Below are positions 4,913 to 6,177 of a stretch of 6,177 nucleotides of DNA, in pieces (position 1 is the stretch's first letter; each line of letters begins with the position of its first letter). This DNA is from Candidatus Moraniibacteriota bacterium (GTDB taxonomy: Bacteria > Patescibacteriota > Minisyncoccia > Moranbacterales > UBA9337), in the NCBI GenBank assembly GCA_003507475.1, contig DNVQ01000035.1, positions 16,852 through 23,028 on the forward strand, read 5' to 3'. The translations under genes were made by a program, and so were the position numbers. The notes beneath the pieces were generated by a model, which saw nothing but the letters and a program-made list of their open reading frames with translations, did no database searches and was not told the DNA's origin.

Positions 4913-5569
4913 CTATTCAGATTTCTCACCTTCAGCCTTCGGTTTTTCCACTCCCTCTACTTTCGTAACATCCTCTTCAACCTTTTCATTTAATTCAGCC
5001 AATTCCTCTTCGCTTCTAGGAGCGCTCACGGAAGCAATAATTGTTTCTAGATTATCTAAAACTTCCACATCAGCTGGAACATTCAAGTCTCCCACCGTAA
5101 ATCTATCTTCAAAAGTAACTAATTTAGCTAAATCAACCACAAATTCCTGAGGCATGTTTCCTGGCAAACATTTTACCGCAACATCATCCAAAGATTTAAC
5201 CATTGTTCCTCCATTTTCTTTTACAGCTGGAGATTCTCCGATAAAATTCAAAGGAATCTTTGTTTCAATTTCTTCTTTCATATTAACTCTCAAAAGATCA
5301 ATATGCACAATTTTTCCAGAAAGAGAATCCATTTGATAATCATAAATTATCACATTTTCTTTTGCTCCTCCATTAATTTCTAAGACAACCACCGTATTTT
5401 CACCAGCTTGCTCAAAAACTTTTCCAAATTCTAAATTATTCACCCAGACATGCTTATTTTCTTTTGATTGTCCATACAAAACAGCTGGAATCAATCCGCC
5501 TTTTCTTTTAAGATTAAGATTTTCAGTTTCTAAATCTCTTGACTCCGCCTTTAGGGATATACTTTTCAT
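4913..5569 (-). CDS. rplY: Large ribosomal subunit protein bL25 (CTC/TL5 form)
   Basis: Binds 5S rRNA in the central protuberance of the 50S subunit. At 218 residues it is the long two-domain form. The N-terminal 5S-binding domain (about 1-92) carries the family segment GLIPAVLYG at 25-33 and HIDLLRV at 89-95. The C-terminal beta domain (about 98-183) ends with the typical GDLNVPADVEVL and TIIASV segments. A charged, Glu-rich tail (185-218) of low complexity follows. Start ATG at 5569 agrees with the family N terminus (MKSISLKAESR); upstream there is only a weak AAAG as ribosome-binding sequence. The stop is TAG. It lies 71 nt downstream of the zinc-ribbon gene on the same strand and is followed by a strong terminator, so it is the last gene of its transcript. 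The long form is often named ctc. Confidence 0.95.
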   Translation of the reverse strand: MKSISLKAESRDLETENLNLKRKGGLIPAVLYGQSKENKHVWVNNLEFGKVFEQAGENTVVVLEINGGAKENVIIYDYQMDSLSGKIVHIDLLRVNMKEEIETKIPLNFIGESPAVKENGGTMVKSLDDVAVKCLPGNMPQEFVVDLAKLVTFEDRFTVGDLNVPADVEVLDNLETIIASVSAPRSEEELAELNEKVEEDVTKVEGVEKPKAEGEKSE

Positions 5570-5640
5570 AATTCTTTATACCGAAATACATTCACAGAAA
5601 AACTACTTCACTATTCTTCTCTGCAAATTCAATTTCATTC

Positions 5641-5937
5641 TTACTTATTATTTAAATACTTATACACTTTTAAAACTTCATCTTTATCAACAGGTGGCTT
5701 CTCAAACATCTCGCGCGCCTCTTTGACGCTTAAGTCGGTCGCCATTCCCAAACTCACAACTCCTTTTTTGCCTTCTGAGATAAAAGCCAACAAGGCACTC
5801 TGACATTTACTGCAAGTCAAGTGAAATACAGTTCTACTGACGCCCTCTTCCAAAACAAAAGTCTGAGAACTGTCATATTTTGCTTTGCACAGTGGGCATT
5901 TGGTCAGATTTTTTAAGTTATAGTCTTGTTCTCTCAT
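5641..5937 (-). CDS. Small zinc-ribbon protein of unknown function
   Basis: 98-residue soluble protein with two CxxC pairs, C14-C17 (CPLC) and C42-C45 (CSKC), spaced 24 residues apart, as expected for one zinc ribbon. Between them lies a beta-rich segment (FVLEEGVSRTVFHLTC). The C-terminal half (about 58-98) has GMATDLSVKEAREMFEKPPVDKDEVLKVYKYL, with a TDL motif and a likely helical pair. From memory this layout resembles a conserved uncharacterised Patescibacteria protein; I assign no function. No signal peptide or membrane segment is visible. It is the first gene of a likely two-gene transcript with bL25. The ATG at 5937 is supported by a promoter ending 7 nt upstream; there is no room for a Shine-Dalgarno sequence. 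Confidence 0.85.
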   Translation of the reverse strand: MREQDYNLKNLTKCPLCKAKYDSSQTFVLEEGVSRTVFHLTCSKCQSALLAFISEGKKGVVSLGMATDLSVKEAREMFEKPPVDKDEVLKVYKYLNNK

Positions 5938-5944
5938 AATAACT

Positions 5945-5972
5945 ATTATACATATTAATAGAGATAAATCAA
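5945..5972 (-). promoter_or_regulatory. Promoter of the zinc-ribbon-bL25 transcript, possibly leaderless
   Basis: On the minus strand TTGATT (5972-5967) and a perfect TATAAT (5950-5945) are separated by 16 bp. Only seven bases lie between TATAAT and the ATG at 5937, so transcription should start at or within a base or two of the start codon. This supports both the chosen start and a leaderless mRNA. Confidence 0.65.
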
Positions 5973-6177
5973 CCCCACACCTAATTTTAGCATATTGGCA
6001 ATTAACACGTTAACAATTCGAGAATAAAGATAAGAACAAGTCATCGGTCATCAGTCAAAAGTCATCTTTAAGGTGTTTAGCATTAGGCATTTGGCACAAG
6101 TCCTTAAATCATAAATCATACATCTTAAATCTTTACCACCAATTCGTCAATGCGTTAAATCATTAATTAAACAATAG
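5973..6177. other. AT-rich intergenic DNA with short imperfect repeats
   Basis: I see no gene here. It holds the second TTAACACGTT copy (6002-6011) within a TTAAC/GTTAA inverted repeat, and three GTCATC units with a related GTCA (6040-6066). It also has a GCATTAGGCATTTGGCA near-repeat (6080-6096) and two CTTAAATC units with ATAAATCATA between them. These look like degenerate intergenic repeat arrays. The region continues past the window edge. Confidence 0.6.

Noticed and set aside
5154..5336. Plus-strand open frame inside bL25
   Set aside because: Antisense shadow of a well-conserved ribosomal protein gene.
5575..5603. Separate promoter for bL25 from the TATAAA at 5575-5580
   Set aside because: It lies only five bases from the ATG and lacks a reasonable -35, so co-transcription with the zinc-ribbon gene is the simpler reading.
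406..5937. Alternative genetic code with TGA read as glycine
   Set aside because: All genes translate with the standard code and conserved glycines of the motifs are encoded normally; no in-frame TGA is needed.
6040..6066. CRISPR-like array from repeated GTCATC units
   Set aside because: Units are six bases, irregularly spaced and lack spacers; a degenerate microsatellite explains them.

Overview
The window is AT-rich bacterial DNA with compact, co-directional minus-strand genes, weak or absent Shine-Dalgarno sequences, and intergenic stretches full of short AT-rich and small GC-rich palindromic repeats. Together with the small zinc-ribbon protein beside ribosomal protein bL25, this suggests a Candidate Phyla Radiation (Patescibacteria) genome. 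The assignment is inferred from style and recognised families, not from a phylogenetic marker. The standard code fits: the stops seen are TAA and TAG, and no internal TGA has to be read through.

Layout. Bases 7-78 hold a tRNA-Arg(UCU) on the plus strand. About 130 bp downstream lies a second, degenerate copy of the 3' half of the same tRNA and its 3' flank (211-294), interrupted in the T loop by a 19-nt GC-rich insert. A symmetrical hairpin terminator (298-329) separates this area from the protein genes. Two minus-strand genes follow with a 19-nt gap, probably one operon read from right to left: a P2-type cation-transporting ATPase (1598-4264), then a geranylgeranyl-reductase-family flavoprotein (406-1578). 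An extended -10 promoter lies just upstream of the ATPase.

Bases 4265-4912 (648 bp) contain no credible protein gene but are densely structured. They hold the ATPase promoter, a perfect 14-bp AT-rich inverted repeat, and a region of about 275 nt (4549-4822) that folds on paper into a multi-helix RNA with two GC-rich palindromes at its helix tips. A two-way terminator (4845-4878) follows. I could not match the RNA to tmRNA, RNase P RNA or SRP RNA. It is the best candidate in the window for something undescribed.

On the right, two more minus-strand genes are read right to left: a 98-residue zinc-ribbon protein (5641-5937), whose promoter sits so close to its ATG that the mRNA may be leaderless, and bL25 (4913-5569), which ends at the terminator. 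The last 205 bp (5973-6177) are AT-rich intergenic DNA with short imperfect repeats and no gene that I can see.

Functionally, the bL25 and zinc-ribbon genes form a translation-associated pair. The ATPase and the reductase are both membrane-related (ion transport and isoprenoid or lipid reduction), but nothing in the sequence shows that they share a pathway.
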